DNA of 64,000 bases from assembly GCA_009617715.1 (NCBI GenBank), contig VTFK01000155.1:186001-250000 (forward strand), given 5' to 3'. The position numbers were made by a program, and so were the translations under genes. Below the pieces are notes generated by a model that was given only the letters and a program-made list of their open reading frames with translations, made no database searches and was not told the origin of the DNA. Shown in pieces: positions 61,620 through 64,000 of this stretch (within the stretch, counting starts at the first letter, position 1; the number at the start of each line of letters is the position of its first letter). Origin of the DNA: Plectrocnemia conspersa. Lineage: Eukaryota; Arthropoda; Insecta; Trichoptera; Polycentropodidae.

Positions 61620-63035
61620 ATGAAGTAATGTACTTTTCATACTTGTTTATTTATATTTGTATTATACAATAGTTTAACTTTAATTATTTAATAATATACT
61701 TAATAACATGTTTTAATTTTAATTATTATTTTTTACAAAAAAAAAAACATTTAGGAAAAGCCAACTTCAATCAAAAAAGTTTATGTTTTTATAATTTATT
61801 ATTACTGAAAGTGTTATAAGTATATTGTTAGATAAAAAAAACGTTTATTTTCTGTACTATTTTTATTAATGCATAACAAAATTTAGCAATTTTATAGTTT
61901 TAAAATCATTACCTGAATTGAATATCCACCAAAAGGGACCCGTAAAATATGTTATTTGACATAAGCTTTATTGTTTGTATGCTGCGGTATTGGTTTTAAA
62001 AGTTTGAGCGGCTATTGTGCGGTACTAGGTGCTTAGCACGATTTATACTAGAATCATAAATGCCAAAATATTGTCATTTTTGTGATTTTATTATTCATTA
62101 TTTACTCCTCCATAAATATAATTATGGTATATACATATAAAGTTTGATCCAACTAATTAGATATATATATTGTAGTATTTATGCTACATACAGTTTTATG
62201 ATTATATTTGTTTTGTAGAATTTTTAGAAATACAATTACTCGTATATAAAATATAATTATCATAATTAATAACGATTTTTTAGCTATTTAAAATGAATTT
62301 GGCATATATGGCATTTAAACAACTTAAATAAAATTTATACCAATAATTTATTATGCTGTTTTTTTTGTATTCGGTTTAAAGTAGAATTACCATTATATTT
62401 TTAGATTTTTCAAAGTCCTAATCGAACTGTTTATTACATATTTAATTGGCTTTGTTAACGAATTTATTCAAGATCTTAATTATGCATATTAAATTTTACG
62501 AGTGAACGTGACTTTAAAGTGGCGCATTTAATTAAAATTTGATCAAGTTTTACGTAATGTTCATTACGAGATAGACCGAAAAACTTAATATAAAACATAT
62601 ATTAATTCATTGGAAATTTATTAATGTTTTAAATAATATTTTTTAAACTCATGGCTTAATTTGTTGCAAAGGGCGTATTTTTATAATACGTTGAATATAC
62701 AACTTCAAAGCCAGATATTACAAATTGATTTTAAGAAATAAGCTTTAATTATAATTTTAATTAACATTAAATACAATGTTTTGATGTATATTACAGCAAA
62801 CATTATCATAGCAAAAACAGTGAATAGATTATAGTTAATCCGATTATCGTGGAATTTTAATTAAATCTGTATCTATCATTTACATTTTCGCTTAAAATCG
62901 TATATTAATTATAATATTTTAATTAGAATGTAACAAAGGATTATTTGATTATACATTTTGATGAATAGATGAGATTGAGCATACTAGGGAATGGGAGGCG
63001 ATGAGTTAACACTGTACCAATCTTGTTGTAACTCA
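61620..63035. other. AT-rich tract, nothing recognised
   Basis: Long A/T runs, no coding or repeat signal of note. Confidence 0.55.
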
Positions 63036-63039
63036 GTTA

Positions 63040-63530
63040 TATTTTACGAACATACAACGCACAACTGACTCGGCCGTTTCGCGTCGAATTTCTCGGTGTA
63101 TCGTCTTATGAATATTATATGGCCAATTTGTTCGGGATTGTTTGCGTTTCAATTTCATACATCATCCATCTTCAGGTAATGGGGTTAACCGTGCCGGTGT
63201 CGTGATGCGCTCTGTGTAATTTTTCAATGTCACGTATGCCAAAATTACGATTATGTCGTACACGATACACGACAGTGATACATGGTGTCGATATAGAAAT
63301 AGTTAATTAATTAATATCGCAAAATAATCGGCTCAATGTCGCCAACTAGCTGGCGACACACGATATCGTCCCTATCGATAACTCCGGTGATAGATGTTGC
63401 TTCTGTTTCCGTGTTGTCCATTATCGTCTCGATAACACATAATGCGTAGGAATTCTCTCGTAATGTGTAAACAAAGCAAAAACAACAAAAAACTATCCGT
63501 AGGTGGTAGTGTTTTGGACGCTTAGTCAAT
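63040..63530. promoter_or_regulatory. GC-richer island with dyad, candidate regulatory DNA
   Basis: A CpG-containing block. TGTCGCCA and TGGCGACA (around 63337-63358) form an 8-bp dyad with a six-base loop, and ATAGTTAATTAATTAATATC (about 63299-63318) is a homeodomain-type run. A minus-strand frame overlaps it (see the 63311-63421 entry). Confidence 0.3.
63311..63421 (-). CDS. Candidate small ORF, 36 codons (weak)
   Basis: Minus-strand ATG at 63421 opens MDNTETEATSITGVIDRDD and ends with GDIEPIILRY and a stop at 63311. The translation is acidic, has normal amino-acid use and lies inside a GC-richer island. The same frame extends upstream to an earlier ATG at 63529 with much less protein-like sequence. 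No family recognised and no splice context. Confidence 0.18.
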   Translation of the reverse strand: MDNTETEATSITGVIDRDDIVCRQLVGDIEPIILRY

Positions 63531-63559
63531 AGATTTAGTTGTGATTAAAAGTAATACCT

Positions 63560-64000
63560 AAAGAAATATGTTTTTATAAGAAGAAATGCTCAATGCGATT
63601 TTTCTTGACCTATATTTTTTTTAGAATTATATTCAATAAAAGTTTATCATATAAAAAAGGCAAAATAAATGAGTTGCTATAAGAAATATTTACGTTTCCC
63701 AATTAGGTTTTACTTTGCATAAATGGTTTCTCTAATTTAATTAAATAATATATACATAAAATCATGTTGTTTGTGGTTTACATTAAATTAATATACAGTA
63801 TACTCTTGAATCTCCGAGCTAATGCTGGAGAGGAAGGATACGGATTATTGAAAAACAAAAATAATCCGAACTATTGATTTCTAAAATATATATGTTATAT
63901 TCACAATACAGATTCTAATTTTGCTATTTATATAAATAACCTGTGATTATCCTTTGCTTTTGAACATCTCAATAATATCGTTATATTTGAATCTTCTTTG
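63560..64000. other. AT-rich tail of window
   Basis: No supported feature. Confidence 0.5.

Overview
The window looks like about 64 kb of arthropod, most likely insect, nuclear DNA. It is very AT-rich, with long homopolymer and TA-rich runs and no bacterial-style operons. It is crowded with decayed transposable elements of families common in insect genomes: jockey-like and other non-LTR retrotransposons, hAT, pogo/Tigger, tRNA-derived SINEs and a mariner-type terminal sequence. No complete protein-coding gene, rRNA, true tRNA gene or CRISPR array is visible. The longest ATG-started frame is 116 codons. I read the window as a gene desert or the inside of a very large intron. This is inference.

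Two textures alternate. The background is AT-rich sequence with little recognisable content. Set into it every few kilobases are sharply bounded islands of 100-600 bp with clearly higher G+C and many CpGs. The main ones are near 1-210, 4920-5350, 8370-8720, 10870-11165, 14380-14900, 15060-15240, 16985-17350, 23390-23830, 24620-25360, 27540-27900, 29200-29470, 35220-35705, 40590-41190, 42940-43130, 44285-44930, 45530-45800, 47020-47260, 52860-53210, 54410-54660, 58140-58640, 59820-60390 and 63040-63530. They rarely sustain a convincing reading frame. Conserved regulatory DNA around or inside a developmental gene would look like this, but that needs alignment to other genomes.

The best cellular coding candidate is a 79-bp internal exon at 27918-27996 (+). 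It has a good acceptor, a consensus GTGAGT donor and one GC-rich flank. I could not assign it to a family. Weaker coding candidates lie at 51665-51756 (+) and 63311-63421 (-).

Transposon remains, left to right: a non-LTR reverse transcriptase fragment at 15640-15830 (+); a jockey-clade pseudogene at 33775-34625 (-) that has lost its catalytic YADD block; a mariner-like terminal sequence at 35806; a compact nest at 47657-50715 holding a hAT end and transposase scrap, a multi-copy arthropod family of unknown function, a second hAT transposase with its C-terminal dimerisation region and a pogo/Tigger DDE tail, all coding on the minus strand; a second non-LTR RT fragment at 57085-57480 (+); and a long remnant of another multi-copy arthropod gene family at 60930-61595 (+). 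Three tRNA-headed SINE copies (42001, 51379, 56719) and one tRNA-like relic (55846, minus) are also present.

Repeat architecture includes a decayed five-unit tandem array at 26160-27060 with a dispersed relative at 56180-56460, a 185/193-bp tandem duplication at 19586-19963, a 136-bp pure AT microsatellite at 42803-42938, several near-perfect hairpins (21114, 22475, 46288, 54886) and at least three two-copy dispersed repeats of unknown origin (17511/37186, 16563/39279, 18221/30173). Protein-family assignments were made by reading translations against remembered family motifs, with no database search.
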